A model generated the notes under the pieces. It worked only from the letters and a program-made list of their open reading frames with translations. It was not told the DNA's origin and did no database searches. Shown here piece by piece: positions 23,070-34,246 of a stretch of 64,000 nt of DNA. The stretch is from the NCBI GenBank assembly GCA_032717465.1, contig CM064697.1:5895033-5959032 (forward strand), read 5' to 3'. Each line of letters starts with the position of its first letter. Position 1 is the first letter of the stretch. Source of the DNA: Coenobita brevimanus. Lineage: Eukaryota; Arthropoda; Malacostraca; Decapoda; Coenobitidae. The translations under genes and the position numbers were made by a program.

Positions 23070-23800
23070 CCTTTTCGCTGCCCTTTCCTTCGACCGCTTG
23101 CCTGCACTCCTTGTCAACCATCCCTGTACTTTTTCCAATTATGCTTTCTCAACCCTCTCACTGTCCTCGGCCCTCTTGCAAACCTTTCGTCCCTTCTACC
23201 TCGTCCTTTCCCTTTCCTGTCTCTTTTAATCTTGTCTGTTCCCTCTCCTTTGATTCTGCTTCCAGTCAGCCCTCCCCCTGCATTCTCTCTCACCTTTGTC
23301 CCTCTCCCTTTGCTACCCCTCCGCCTCGTCCTCTCTCGTCTCTCGCTCTCTCTTGCAATCTTCTCTCTCGTGCACTCTTTCGATTCCATTCCTACTCAAC
23401 CCTCCTTCTGCCTTCTCTTTCTCGCTTTTGGCCCTCTCACTTTCCTCATCGACCCCCTGTCCACCCTCTCCTACTGTCTATTTCATCCTGTTTACATGGT
23501 TCTGTCCTCTCTTTGTCTCTCTTTTTCCATTTCCCTCTTATTCCCACTCAGCAATCCTTATGTGTTCTCCCTCCTCCTCTGCCAACTCACTCGCCTCTCC
23601 GACCTGCTATCCACCCCCTTGTCCTTTGTACTTCTCCCTCTTTCCTTCCTTTTCTTCTAACCTTCTGCTTCAACCTTAACGTCACTTAACCTTCCCTCTA
23701 CCTTCTCCCTCCTTCTCTGCCTTCTCATTTTCCCCACCGACCTCCTATCCGTCCTCCCGTTCCTTCCACACCGTTCTCTCTTCCTCATCCGTCCTCAGCC
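23070..23800. repeat. Pyrimidine-rich stretch
   Basis: C/T-rich with several overlapping frames (up to 216 codons). Phrases around CATTCCTACTCAACCCTCC and TTCCCACTCAGCAATCC suggest degenerate repeats of roughly 110-150 bp. Confidence 0.7.
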
Positions 23801-24048
23801 AAGTCATTTGTCTTGAGGAGCTCCGGTGGACTTCGCACCTCGAGGGCGGACGTGAGAAATGGATTGGGTTGGTAATTAATGAAGAAGTGAAGCGGGTGCA
23901 TCACGAACTTTTAATCATTATTAGTCTAAACGGGTTGATTGGAGGACAAGTTAAATCTGCCCTGTCTTTAATTATTTAGACTACTGGCAACAATAGTGAC
24001 TAACAAGACAATGGCTGCAGTGAATATGTTAAGATATTTATTATGATG
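23801..24048. other. Unique spacer
   Basis: Starts after a pyrimidine tract ending CCTCAG, which resembles a splice acceptor, but no coding exon can be shown. Confidence 0.4.
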
Positions 24049-24143
24049 TTAATCCCGTCTCTTCGATGGGTTTTCCAAAGCAGAATAAAATGGTCTGAAG
24101 GTGGGACTGATATATAAAAAAACATCATCGAAGTGAAGGGTTA
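24049..24143 (+). mobile_element. TTAA-bounded MITE-like repeat, copy 13
   Basis: 95 bp from TTAATCCCGTCTCTTCGATG to AAGTGAAGGGTTA, core GAATAAAATGGTCTGAAGGT. Confidence 0.75.
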
Positions 24144-24202
24144 TTGATGATGATGGTGGTGGTGGTGGTGGTCGTCAACAAGAGTTAATGTAGTTGATAT
24201 AG

Positions 24203-24265
24203 ATTAGTCTGGTTATGCACAAGGCTAGAATGAAACATAAACGTCATCGTACTGAATGGGTCTAG
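24203..24265 (+). mobile_element. TTAA-bounded MITE-like repeat, copy 14 (right half)
   Basis: AGAATGAAACATAAACGTCA then TCGTACTGAATGGGTCTA. The left half is missing or unrecognisable. Confidence 0.6.
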
Positions 24266-25145
24266 AATTGATTTAGAGACAGCACTGTACACGGAAGGTA
24301 GTATGGATAAATGGCCGATAGTCGTGAGGAACAATGATTTGGCAACCCTCTTCTGCCGGTGAGTGAGGAGTGGAGGAGAGGGGGGGGAAAAAAAAAAGCA
24401 TCGTCTGGGAGAATCTAATTGTGTATTATCAAACATTCAATGAATATATAATGATGGCCGTCGATACACATCCTCCAGGTCTTCTTGGATCCCACTGAAG
24501 ATCCTTACGGGAGCTGGTTCAGTATTTATCAATGATTTTGAGCAAATCTGACGATAAACTAATCTCCATACTAGTCTAGTTTTATCTGGTATCATTTTGT
24601 TTTTCGTACTTTTCACTGTAATTTTCACAATAGTTCGGCTGTGCAGTGTATGGCAGGTCTAGGAGTAGAGATGAAAATGTAATGTAATCTTATACACAAG
24701 TTAAAACTCATGAAATTCTAAATACTGCCTCTGGTTCATCCTGGCGGTCGAGGGAACATTATGGTTCATATATTCGCAGCTTCGCCGTGTTCAGCGAAAA
24801 CTAGGCAGTGAGTGTTAATTAAAAAAAAAAAATCAATTAAATTTCCCCTCATTGTCTTAAAGAATCAGTCTCATTAGACAAGGTTCGTTCGTCAGGGTGG
24901 AGTGGGCGAATAACTGGCACTAAGCTTTTAAAAGTGAGATTTTGCCTCGCCAGTGATGGTGATATGACCCAGATGAATATTACAGGAGGCGGCTGGAGTG
25001 ATCATCAAGCTGCCTTATTCTGATCTTTGCTGCCGGGTTATAGGCTGTGGCTTTTGCTTCACTCTGATTAATGGCAGAATATTATGGCTCATGGGGATTG
25101 CCGGCTACATCAAGCTTCCTCCGGTGCATTGTGTTGTTTCCCTCA
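24266..25145. other. Unique A+T-rich spacer
   Basis: No recognisable gene. Minus-strand frames of 63-83 codons have no known motif. Confidence 0.45.
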
Positions 25146-25226
25146 CCTAAACACTTCATAACATCTTATACATATTCTGTTGTGGCTACTTTCAGACGAC
25201 TTATTTCGACTCAAGAAGGACCATTC
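25146..25226 (-). mobile_element. TTAA-bounded MITE-like repeat, copy 15
   Basis: Minus-strand core GTGGCTACTTTCAGACGACT and the following TCGACTCAAGAAGGACC are clear. Confidence 0.65.
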
Positions 25227-25254
25227 TGGCGAAACAAATTAAAAACAATGCCGT

Positions 25255-25348
25255 TTAACTCCATTCCTGCGATAATTATGTTTTATTCTTGCGACCACTA
25301 TACGATATTATTAAGCTTGTGAAGGCCCTCTCGTAATGAAGGGGTTAA
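25255..25348 (-). mobile_element. TTAA-bounded MITE-like repeat, copy 16
   Basis: 94 bp with both ends: TTAACTCCATTCCTGCGATA at the left and CTCTCGTAATGAAGGGGTTAA at the right. ATTCTTGCGACCACTATACG covers the core. Confidence 0.78.
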
Positions 25349-25390
25349 ATGTATCCCCGGCTCACACCTTGGATATCCCAAACACCTAAA

Positions 25391-25661
25391 TCACCGACCA
25401 CATCCACACCATCATCCATACCCACATCCTTATGATCTCTCCACCCTATCATCCCTCACCGACCACATCCACACCATCATCATCCATACCCACATCCTTA
25501 TCATCTCTCCACCTTATCATCCCTCACCGATCACATCCACACCATCATCATCCATACCCACATCCTTATCATCTCTTCACCTTATCATCCCTCACCGATC
25601 ACATCCACACCATCATCATCCTTACCTACATCTTTATCATCTCTCCACCCTATTATCCCTC
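25391..25661 (+). repeat. 68-bp minisatellite, about four units
   Basis: CACCTTATCATCCCTCACCG variants recur at 25441, 25509, 25577 and 25645, exactly 68 bp apart, each followed by CACATCCACACCATCATC. Since 68 is not a multiple of three, the peptide phase changes between units, arguing against coding. Confidence 0.96.
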
Positions 25662-25910
25662 CATCTCCCCTAGCCAGCCATCATTTACCTAACACCTGAT
25701 TTTACCTAAACCAACCCATGATTCATCTTGGCCACACCTACACCACAGCCTCTTATTACCTGATATTCCAGTTTGTTGTTATACCTGAATTTTGGAAACT
25801 CACTAATATTTTGGTGGCCATGTGTGAAATGCACCCACATATATATTCTGAGGCTTCACTTCCTCCACTCCAAAATACTCTTTCTCACCTTCGTCTTAAC
25901 TCTACTGTAG

Positions 25911-26029
25911 TTAATAGTTTCAGTTCGATGACGTCCTCTCTCTCTCTCTCTCTCGCTCGCTCGCTCGCGCGCGCGCTACCGCTAGACGACTTTATTTAGT
26001 TTAGGAAGACCTCATAATCTAGGGGTTAG
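25911..26029 (-). mobile_element. TTAA-bounded MITE-like repeat, copy 17, carrying a microsatellite
   Basis: Left end TTAATAGTTTCAGTTCGATG then ACGTC, right part CTACCGCTAGACGACTTTAT to TCTAGGGGTTA. Between them the usual short A/T segment is replaced by (TC)n(GCTC)n(GC)n at about 25935-25975. Confidence 0.8.
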
Positions 26030-26041
26030 GACAATCTTCAG

Positions 26042-26135
26042 TAACCCCTTTAATGTGATGACTACATTATGGTATTCTTATAATTGCCATATTTTCTTCA
26101 TCTTAAGGGAGGACTTCTCGTAGTGAAGAGGTTAA
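26042..26135 (-). mobile_element. TTAA-bounded MITE-like repeat, copy 18
   Basis: Complete ends, TAACCCCTTTAATGTGATGA and CTTCTCGTAGTGAAGAGGTTAA, 12 bp after copy 17 in the same orientation. Confidence 0.75.
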
Positions 26136-26289
26136 TCCCATGACGTCTGTGACTGGCTTTAGATCTGTCACTAATCTTGTTTTACCCACACTGACTTATA
26201 TCCACCACACATCAAGCAGTGCCAACGTTTACTGCTGCATCTTTAAGACTTACTCTGACAGCTGACCTAAATCGTCAAGCCACAGCTTC

Positions 26290-26770
26290 ATCTTGAACCA
26301 CATCCACATATTATCTTACCACAACCAGCCTTGTCCACTACCACAACCACAGCCACCTGTATTCTCAACCACAGCCTTAACCACCTGTCCTTTCGCCAAA
26401 GTTAGCCACACTCTCGTATATCCACAGCCACAGCCACACTTTCCCAATAACCAACTATATCCATATCCACATTCATATCTAGTCTTGCCCTCACCACAGC
26501 CAACTAGATCCTTACGTATAACCTCGGCCACATCCACCAATGATTCCACAGCATCCAGTCACTCCTATATCCACAACCACAACCACAGCCACCTGCACTT
26601 TCACGAACCCTGTCACACCCCTATCTACAACCCCATTCACATCCATCAGTGCTTTCACCACAACTAACCACCGTATACCCACAACCACAGCCACACCTAC
26701 CACCAGAACCACAGCCACACCTACCACCAGAACCAGCATATATACCAGTGCCTCAGCCAGCCACTCCCAG
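26290..26770 (+). repeat. CCACAACCACAGCCACA-type degenerate repeat region
   Basis: C/A-rich with ACCACAGCCACA words throughout. A 24-bp unit (ACAGCCACACCTACCACCAG plus AACC) is perfectly doubled at about 26688-26735. The frames on both strands are Thr/Pro or Val/Gly-rich artefacts. Confidence 0.8.
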
Positions 26771-27258
26771 GCACACCCACACTTCATGCCTGTCCCAATA
26801 AGACACCTCCTCGCGCTCCAGGTGACCAACAGCTGCCGATGGTGTCCTCGCGATATGCAAATGCAATAACGGGACGATCGCTAACGAGGTATTGGCGACG
26901 GGGACTTGGGAGGCAGGAAGTGGGTGGGAGAGTGGGTTGGGTAGGGTAGCTAGTAGGTGGAATCAGTACCATACTGGTGGTGGAGTGCTTGGAATGGGCG
27001 TAGGAGCGGGCGTGAGTGCAGTAAGTTACAGTGGACCAGGCTATATAGACATACGGAAGATTATGGGTGAATGAGTAGGCTAAGGTTAACTGGGTGGGTA
27101 ACATGAGTAGGCTATGACAAATTGAGTGGGTGGAATGATTACAGGTACGAATGGGTGGAATGGACGTAGGGAGAGGTATGGGTGGAAAGAATACTGGCTG
27201 TAGTCAGCCTAATGAGTGGCCAGGAGGCATGGGACTAAGGTGACACAGCTGGTTCAGA
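26771..27258. other. Unique spacer, GGGTGG-rich at right
   Basis: GAGTAGGCTA and GGGTGGAATG words recur two or three times between 26920 and 27190. No gene seen. Confidence 0.45.
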
Positions 27259-27356
27259 TTAAACCCTATAACTGCAAAGGATTTCTCACAGGTCAATAAT
27301 ATCGTCTGAGGTTAGAATGAAGTATCAAAGTGCAACAGTACGAATGAACTGCTAAC
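27259..27356 (+). mobile_element. TTAA-bounded MITE-like repeat, copy 19
   Basis: Starts TTAAACCCTATAACTGCAAA; core CAATAATATCGTCTGAGGTT; then ACAGTACGAATGAACTGCTAA. Confidence 0.7.
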
Positions 27357-27674
27357 GAAAAATGTTAGTGAAAAGAGTGGAAAACGTACAGCCTGACAAT
27401 GAAAGGTGGGATATAGTGGATGGAATGTTCAGTCAGACTGCAGAATTAGATTTGTGAGTGTAAGGATAAAAGAGGCGAGGGTGGAGTGTGTGTGCAGGGC
27501 GGAAGTATGGGTGGACAAATGGAAGAGGAGAGTGAAAAATGGTTGGCTTGGTTTGTAGGGTGAAAAATGAGAGTGCGGGGAGGGCAGGGTGTAACATACT
27601 GGGTGGGCCAGGTGAAAGACGGGCGGACAGTGTGTGGAGTAAGGAATGGGTGGGGCGAGGTGTAGGGTTAAGGA
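27357..27674. other. Unique G-rich spacer
   Basis: Nothing beyond loose GGGTGGA words. Confidence 0.45.
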
Positions 27675-28165
27675 TGGGTGGTTTGAGTGAGCTATGGGTG
27701 GCAGAAGTGTCGTATTAGGGATGAGGGACGTGATTGAAGGATTGGTGGACAGAAAGGAAAGAATGTCGTGCTAAAAGCGAATGTGCCGAGAGACAGATGG
27801 CTTGCAAGAAGGGCGGTTTAAAATGATATACAGTATGAGTGGTTTGAGTGAGATATGGGCGGCAGTATGGCACGGTGAAGATGAGCAGCGTGAGTGAAGG
27901 ACATGTAGAAAGAAAGGACAGAATGTAGGGTTAGAAATGACTGTGTTAAGAGAAAGATGACTAGCATTTAGGGTGGTTTTAAGTGAGGTATATGCGTGAT
28001 TGGAGAGAGAGTTTGAGTGAGCTATTGATGGCAGAGGGGTTAGATTAGGGGTGGGGGATATGAGTGAAAGATTTCTGGGCAGAATGGACAGAGTGTTGGG
28101 TTACAGACGAGTGTTTTGTGAAAGATGGTTGGTAATGAGGGCGGTTTAGGGTGGGATATACGTTG
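27675..28165 (+). repeat. Approximately 165-bp tandem repeat, three diverged units
   Basis: GTTTGAGTGAGCTATGGGTG variants occur at 27681, 27842 and 28011 (161 and 169 bp apart). Each is followed in order by a GGCAGA..GTNG block, a GTGANTGAAGGA block, a GACAGAATG block and GGGCGGTTTA. Divergence is about 25-30% by eye. Confidence 0.85.
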
Positions 28166-28465
28166 TTTGAAGAATGGATAGACGACAGGATGATGGATGG
28201 GTGGACGGCTCAACAGGGTATAACGAGACAAGTGAATGGGAGGTGAAGATGGTTGGAGGGGGAAGAGGCGGACAAAAGGTGGGAGAACGGTGGAGCAGGT
28301 GGGTTATTAAGGATGGATGGGTCGGGGGGAAAGGGACGGATGGGAGCCTTGATAAGAAGGTGGTCAGTGTATGGTTAGCAGGATAAGAAGTAGGAGTGAA
28401 AGTAAGGGAGAGGAGGAGCTAAGGAGTGGTGGACTGAGATATTCGGGAATAAATAAGAAGAAAGT
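28166..28465. other. Unique G-rich spacer
   Basis: GGATGGATGGGTNG words; no gene seen. Confidence 0.45.
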
Positions 28466-28735
28466 GTAAGATAGATAGATAGATGAATAGATAGGTAGAT
28501 ACATAGATAGAGAGTTGGACAGATAGAAAGTTAGATAGATAGATAGGTAAATAGATAGATAGGTAGGTAGATAGGTAGGTAGATGGATAGATAGATAGAT
28601 AGATAGACAGAGACAGACAGACAGACAGATAGATAGATAGATAGATAGACAGATAGATAGATGGATGGATGAATGGATGGATAGAGAGAAAAATATATAG
28701 CTTGACAGAGAGATAGATAGATAGACAGAGATGGA
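28466..28735. repeat. (GATA)n tetranucleotide region, imperfect
   Basis: GATA units mixed with GGTA, GACA and GATG variants over 270 bp. Minus-strand frames encode only Tyr/Leu/Ser/Ile repeats. Confidence 0.93.
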
Positions 28736-28802
28736 GTTAGAGTGATAAAAGTAGGGGAGAGAAGAAATCAAGAGAAATGAGACAAAGAACCGTGAAAAAA
28801 GT

Positions 28803-28945
<143 letters not shown>

Positions 28946-29094
28946 GCCATAAAAAACACTCCCAGCAAATATATATATAATAAAACACGGGGTACAATAT
29001 TGCCACGCCAGGGGAAAGTTACACGTACAAAAAACCTACAGCTCACAGCCAGTCACCAACCATTAAGGGAGCTACCAAAAGCAAGCTAAAGGAA

Positions 29095-29147
29095 TAGTAG
29101 TAGTAGCTGTAGTAATAATAATAGTAGTAGTTGTAGTAGTAGTAGTC
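29095..29147. repeat. (TAG)n trinucleotide tract, imperfect
   Basis: TAG/TAA triplets with a few substitutions. Confidence 0.85.
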
Positions 29148-29349
29148 AGCCACATATATTATTCACCCCATCAGATAACTACAGGCCCAAACCACCACGT
29201 CATCTTTTTCCCCTGAGGTGGTTAGAGTGAATAAGGAGCGTGATATTATAATGCGGGTGAGATAGGGCAGTGCGAGGCGGTAATGAGGACTTTACACGAC
29301 TCGACCCAACCGCGTCACCATCCCTCACGTCCAACGCCAGAAATATGAC

Positions 29350-29940
29350 CCGGAGATAAGGATAAGGGAGGCGGGGGGAGGGGGAGACGGAAGAATACAG
29401 GGGGAAGGCGGGACAAAGGGAGGAGGGGGAGGAAGGCGAAGGGAAAGGGGATACAGAAGAACACAGAGGGAAGGTAGGGTAACAGCAGGGCGAGGGGGAA
29501 AGTGGGGAGAGGGGACAGGGGAGGAATATGAAAGAAAACTGGAGTAGGGGAGAATTATAATGCAAGAGGAAAAGGGCTGGAGAGGGAAAATGAAGGGAAT
29601 ACAGAGGGAACGCAATGGTAGAGGGGGGAATAATTCAAAGGGTAGGGGAAGGCTGAGGAGGCAAGATATACAAAGGGAAGACGGGGTGAGGGAAGGGGGA
29701 AAGAATGCGGAGGAGAAGATAGGAGACAGGAGGGAGAAGGATACAAAGGGGTAGGGAGGAAATGGAGGAGAGAGCACAAAGACGAGGGAGGGGAGAGAAA
29801 ACACAAAAGCAATAGAGAAAAATATATAGGGAGGGGAAAGGGGAGAGAGTCTAGAGGGAAGGCAGGGAAGAGGGTGAAGGAATACACAAGTGGGGGAGGA
29901 CAAATACATGTAGGTGGGAAAGGAAGGTAAGGAGGGTTAT
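29350..29940. repeat. Purine-rich stretch with degenerate GAATACAGGGGGAAGG repeats
   Basis: Words such as GAANACAGAGGGAAGG recur at roughly 60-90 bp spacing on the + strand. Minus-strand frames (up to 194 codons) are Ser/Pro/Leu-rich artefacts. Confidence 0.75.
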
Positions 29941-30039
29941 AATGCTTAAAGAGGCTCAGTGTTAGTAGGTTTTTCATTACGGTGCATTAGTTTTTTTCAC
30001 TTGTCTTACTTCACATTGATTTAGCTTCATAATGCTGTT

Positions 30040-30076
30040 GTTATTATTATTATTAATTATTATTATTATTATATTT
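30040..30076. repeat. (ATT)n trinucleotide tract
   Basis: About 12 ATT units with one slip. Confidence 0.9.
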
Positions 30077-30134
30077 ATCATTGGTTCTTATTTTTCTGTG
30101 GATTCTTTTTGTTGTTCTGTCTTTCTTCACGGAG

Positions 30135-30139
<5 letters not shown>

Positions 30140-30231
<92 letters not shown>
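30140..30231. repeat. (GT)n microsatellite
   Basis: 46 GT units. Confidence 0.98.
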
Positions 30232-30233
<2 letters not shown>

Positions 30234-33200
30234 GGGGGGTAGTGAAGGAGCGGGGGAGATGTGCTGGGAGAGAGGGGGAGGATATACAGACTGGATGAAG
30301 AGAAACACATACAAGGAGGGGCGGAGGAGGTACAGGTAACGCCTAGAGGCAGTGTGCAGGACTGGAGGCCACACTCACCCTTGGACGACACCGGTAGCGG
30401 ACACACTAATGGACTTATAATGGCAGTTGAAATGTAATGTGTCTTGGCGTAATGGTCGGCGTAATCGGTCATACCAATTGAAAAACTACCGGTCAGGAAG
30501 GGGAAGTAATGAGTAATGAATGTAGAACCGACTGTGTAATGTGCAAAATAGACTTAAATAGGAAGAAAACATTGCTGGATTTTTTTTATTGTGAGTTGTT
30601 TAAAGACGGTTCTAATTACGTTGCCACTTTTAAGAACAAAGTAGCTCATATTAAAATAATGGAATAAGGGAATTACGTAATCTAACTGATAAATTACACC
30701 AGTTATAATGAAGTTAACAAAGCAGGTAACTGAAGAAGCTACAAAAAATGCCAGTTGAGTATTATTTTAAGTGATGGACTCTTGCAGTGAATACAGTGCT
30801 GGTAGAGCGGGACATAATTAAGGCAGTAAATTATTCCAGTACGGGAGGTTGTATCAGGTCGTGCTGGGTGTACGTACTTAGGGTAATTATACTCTGCGGG
30901 AATATTATTTAAGAGACAGAGTCGGGAAATAATTAGCTGTGTTTATGTAAGGGTCGTCATGATCAGAATATATTTACTGTGTGAACGAGATACAGTCGGG
31001 TTCAAATTTTCTGTTACAGTCTTGAAAATGTGTCAAAACTTATAGAAATCTTGCTAATTTAATCACCCAATGATGAAGTGGGTTGGGATGTCACTGCAGT
31101 GGCTGGGTACCCTGGAAGTGTAGAGGAGTTATGAATCCAGTCAATTCAGGCCGAGATTTATTTTATTGTAAATATAAAATGTGAACAGTTGACACACACT
31201 GGTGAATTTATGGTGCTGACAGTGAGAGAAACATGTACCCAGCCATGTGGTGTGTACATATGGAGAGATATTGGTGCGAATAACATTTTTACTCTATTGA
31301 ATCGATATGTGAAGTGTACAGTTTCGGTCAGTTATTTCTTTTTATCTGAGGGGGATCCAGATTAATGAAGAGATTTCGACCCTTCTGAGTTGTGAAGTCA
31401 TATTTAGCTTTGACAGTGTTTCTTGACGCCCTAAGGAAACATCAACCACATTCTTGTATGTATACATAGAAACACTGTTATGGTAAATGTTTCTGCTGCC
31501 CTGATGTGATATGTGAAGTGTATAGATATAGAGGCTGTAATTGCTGAGAAACGTATTTATACTTCACTGCAGCCATAGATATCAGTAAACCCTGTGTAAA
31601 TATAGAAGAACTGTTGAATGAATGAATGATTTACAGCGGCCGACCTACACCGTTGATATAGCCGAGTAGCTTTGATATACAGTTACGTTCATGCCGTGTT
31701 TTGGAGTTCTTGAAGAACAGCTGATCCTAGGCCGGAGAAAACCACTATCTGTCGCTGGAGAAGGGTTCCACCCTTCGGCTGTAGTGTGATGGGATTTGGA
31801 GTGTACGGTAAGAAATGAAATTGTATTTTTATTCTAGTGGAATGACATTGTGAGTATGAGAGTCTGTGTATGCTATCGAGAGAATCACGATAGGGTACGA
31901 ACATGTGGGAATACATGTAAGAACATACAGTACTACTGTACTTTCTTAAATGTTCATCTTGGATGCGGTCGGACCAAGGTCTAGATGACTGGCAGAAGTA
32001 TGCGCTACCAGAAGCATTGTTGGGATAGCTTAATGTTACCAGTGTAAGGCTATAGGTGAATGTTACATTGTGTTGCTCTTGCTTCGTAATGAGGGAGTCC
32101 CGTTCCCCTTTCAGTCGGGCAGCCATCGCGTCAGAGCCAATAGCCCCGACTGTCAGCTGCCAGGCAGGGCGTATTCTTGTGCTTCACGCGTGCTCATTAG
32201 CGAGTTTGTTTGTCCATTACCTGGCGTGCGATAACGGTGTGTCAACAAGGCTACCTGTTCACCGATGTTCATTACCTGCACAAACACACAACCCGCCCCT
32301 CCTCCCTCTGTTTCCCCTGTCATCATCCCCCTGTATCATTTCGCTTTCAGTTTCTCCGAGTCGTCGTCGTTCTGCTTTTCTGACTTTCTTGTCTTTCATG
32401 TTTTCTTTCTCCGATGTTTTCCTTCATTCAGCAGTGTCGTCTTTGATGTCATCCTTCTCCTTTTTATGTTTCCCTATTATCCTTCTCCTCCAGCTTCTAT
32501 TTATTTCTTGCTTTTCATTTTCTCCCTCGCGTCTCCTTTCTCTGTTTTACTCTTCTTGTTCTCATTTTCGGTGCGTAACTGCATCGATTCCTCGCTGCTG
32601 AGACACAATGACGGCCACATGGGGTTCTTCAGACACTTATTAGGTCCAATGCTGTGTAAATAAAACATTGGGAACCATTCATATTGCATACTTATCTACG
32701 TACCTACGTTTGTATTATCGGGACTAATGTTTTTCTATTATTTCACCTTTTCTGCTTCTCATTTTCCTCTGCTGACATTTCCAAGCTGAGAGAGACTTAT
32801 TACATTTCACTGTCCGCAGTTTCTTTTGATGCGCCAAGGAGAAGAGCTGACAGACATGCCCTCAGTGTCAAGTAAACGCACTGGAATAGGAGGCGAACCT
32901 TAGTTTCTAACTGAACCTTGGCTCATGTGTGCGCCAAATTCTTCCATACTTGTTTGCCATTCACGTTTCTTCGGCTTAATAGTCTCCAGGCTTCCTTGCT
33001 TGTGTTGTTTCTTTTCTTCCTTTCTTATCTGAATTTGTCAGAACACTCCCTTTGGGTTCTTGTCACGGTTCGTATTTTCCCATATTAACATTATAAGGTA
33101 TTATCTTTTATATTTATGTCATTTGATTTCGTTGTGGACACCCTTTTGGTACTCTTTGCACCTCGACAGTGCTGATGAAATACCATTTTTATCTCCGTGT

Positions 33201-33396
33201 ATTTTCCTGTTTTTATTAGTTCTTTTCATTCCCATCAGTGAGTATTCCTATGATTTATTATTATTTTTTCTTACTTTATATCCACACTGTTTAATGTAAT
33301 TACGAGTTCCTGATATCCTGCCATTTCTCTTGTTACTTTCCCTAAACAGGTGTCACAAAGCTAAAATTATTAGTCGCATCAAAGTATCATAAACCT
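30232..33396. other. 3.2-kb A+T-rich unique DNA, no gene supported
   Basis: The longest ordinary-looking stretch. ATATGTGAAGTGTACAG (about 31305) and ATATGTGAAGTGTATAG (about 31509) hint at an old duplication of about 200 bp. A 145-codon minus-strand frame at 31689-32126 has balanced composition but matches no family I know. 32280-32560 is C/T-biased. Confidence 0.45.
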
Positions 33397-33455
33397 CTAA
33401 ACCAATTCAGTACGAGAGATTTTTCTCAAACTGAATGCAAGCGTAACGAGATTAA
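33397..33455 (+). mobile_element. TTAA-bounded MITE-like repeat, copy 20 (truncated)
   Basis: CCAATTCAGTACGAGAGATT and CTCAAACTGAATGCAAGCGT; most of the right half is lost. Confidence 0.55.
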
Positions 33456-33476
33456 TATTAAAATAGACGTCAACGT

Positions 33477-33524
33477 CCTGGAAGGGATACGAGAGGCCTT
33501 TCTTCAGCTGAATAAAATTGTTTG
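33477..33524 (+). mobile_element. TTAA-bounded MITE-like repeat, copy 21 (left half, broken by (AG)n)
   Basis: TACGAGAGGCCTTTCTTCAG leads into CTGAATAAAATTGTTTGG, at which point the sequence becomes (AG)n. Confidence 0.72.
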
Positions 33525-33532
33525 GAGAGAGA

Positions 33533-33612
<80 letters not shown>
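33524..33612. repeat. (AG)n microsatellite
   Basis: About 40 AG units, with two AAAG interruptions at the left where it leaves the MITE core. Confidence 0.97.
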
Positions 33613-33613
<1 letters not shown>

Positions 33614-33949
33614 AACACAGACAGAACAAAAACCAAAGAACATTAGAGTGTAGTGGTTGGTGGAGGGAGGGTGTGGGTGTGAGCGTGCTTGGTGGGCATG
33701 AATCAACATTACACACGCACCTTGTCGCACTATTGTCGCTCTTGTGGGATTTACTGCCACACCAAAAGCACCCTTTATGACATTATTAATCCAGATGAAG
33801 ACCGCCACAAAATCCCTGGCATGGCTGGAGGAATGCTGGTTTATGTGACAAGTGGCTCTCCAGCGTTTGAGCCACTTTAGTTCGTGGATGAATTCTGACA
33901 CTTTGTTCCTGCTACTTACACACTCTTTTATTCAGTTTTAGAGACTTTT
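33613..33949. other. Unique spacer
   Basis: Open on both strands at 33640-33890 (63 codons plus, about 80 codons minus before the SSR), but neither translation is recognised. Confidence 0.4.
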
Positions 33950-34046
33950 GAGAGACTTTTAGGGGTTGGGAGAGCTAGATGTTAATGACACTGTATGATG
34001 GGCGCAAGAATGAAATAAAAATGTATCAGCGGATTGAAGTAGTTAA
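33950..34046 (+). mobile_element. TTAA-bounded MITE-like repeat, copy 22 (diverged)
   Basis: Right half GCAAGAATGAAATAAAAATG then TCAGCGGATTGAAGTAGTTAA aligns with the family; the left half is weak. Confidence 0.5.
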
Positions 34047-34144
34047 CAATTTATCAGTGATGCAGGAATATGATGGACCGTTTCTTCATAACTCCAGTTC
34101 ATACCACTTAGTAGATACTAGCATCGGGCAAATCTGTTTGGCGT

Positions 34145-34246
34145 TTTAATTTACTCCTTCAGAACAAAGGCGTCTTATTTACTTTCTTCTTCGTATCTCC
34201 AGATATTTTATTCAGATCAGCAAGGGTCTCGTAGTGAAGGGATTCG
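34145..34246 (-). mobile_element. TTAA-bounded MITE-like repeat, copy 23
   Basis: CTCCAGATATTTTATTCAGA, then AGGGTCTCGTAGTGAAGGGAT as the right end. Confidence 0.72.
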
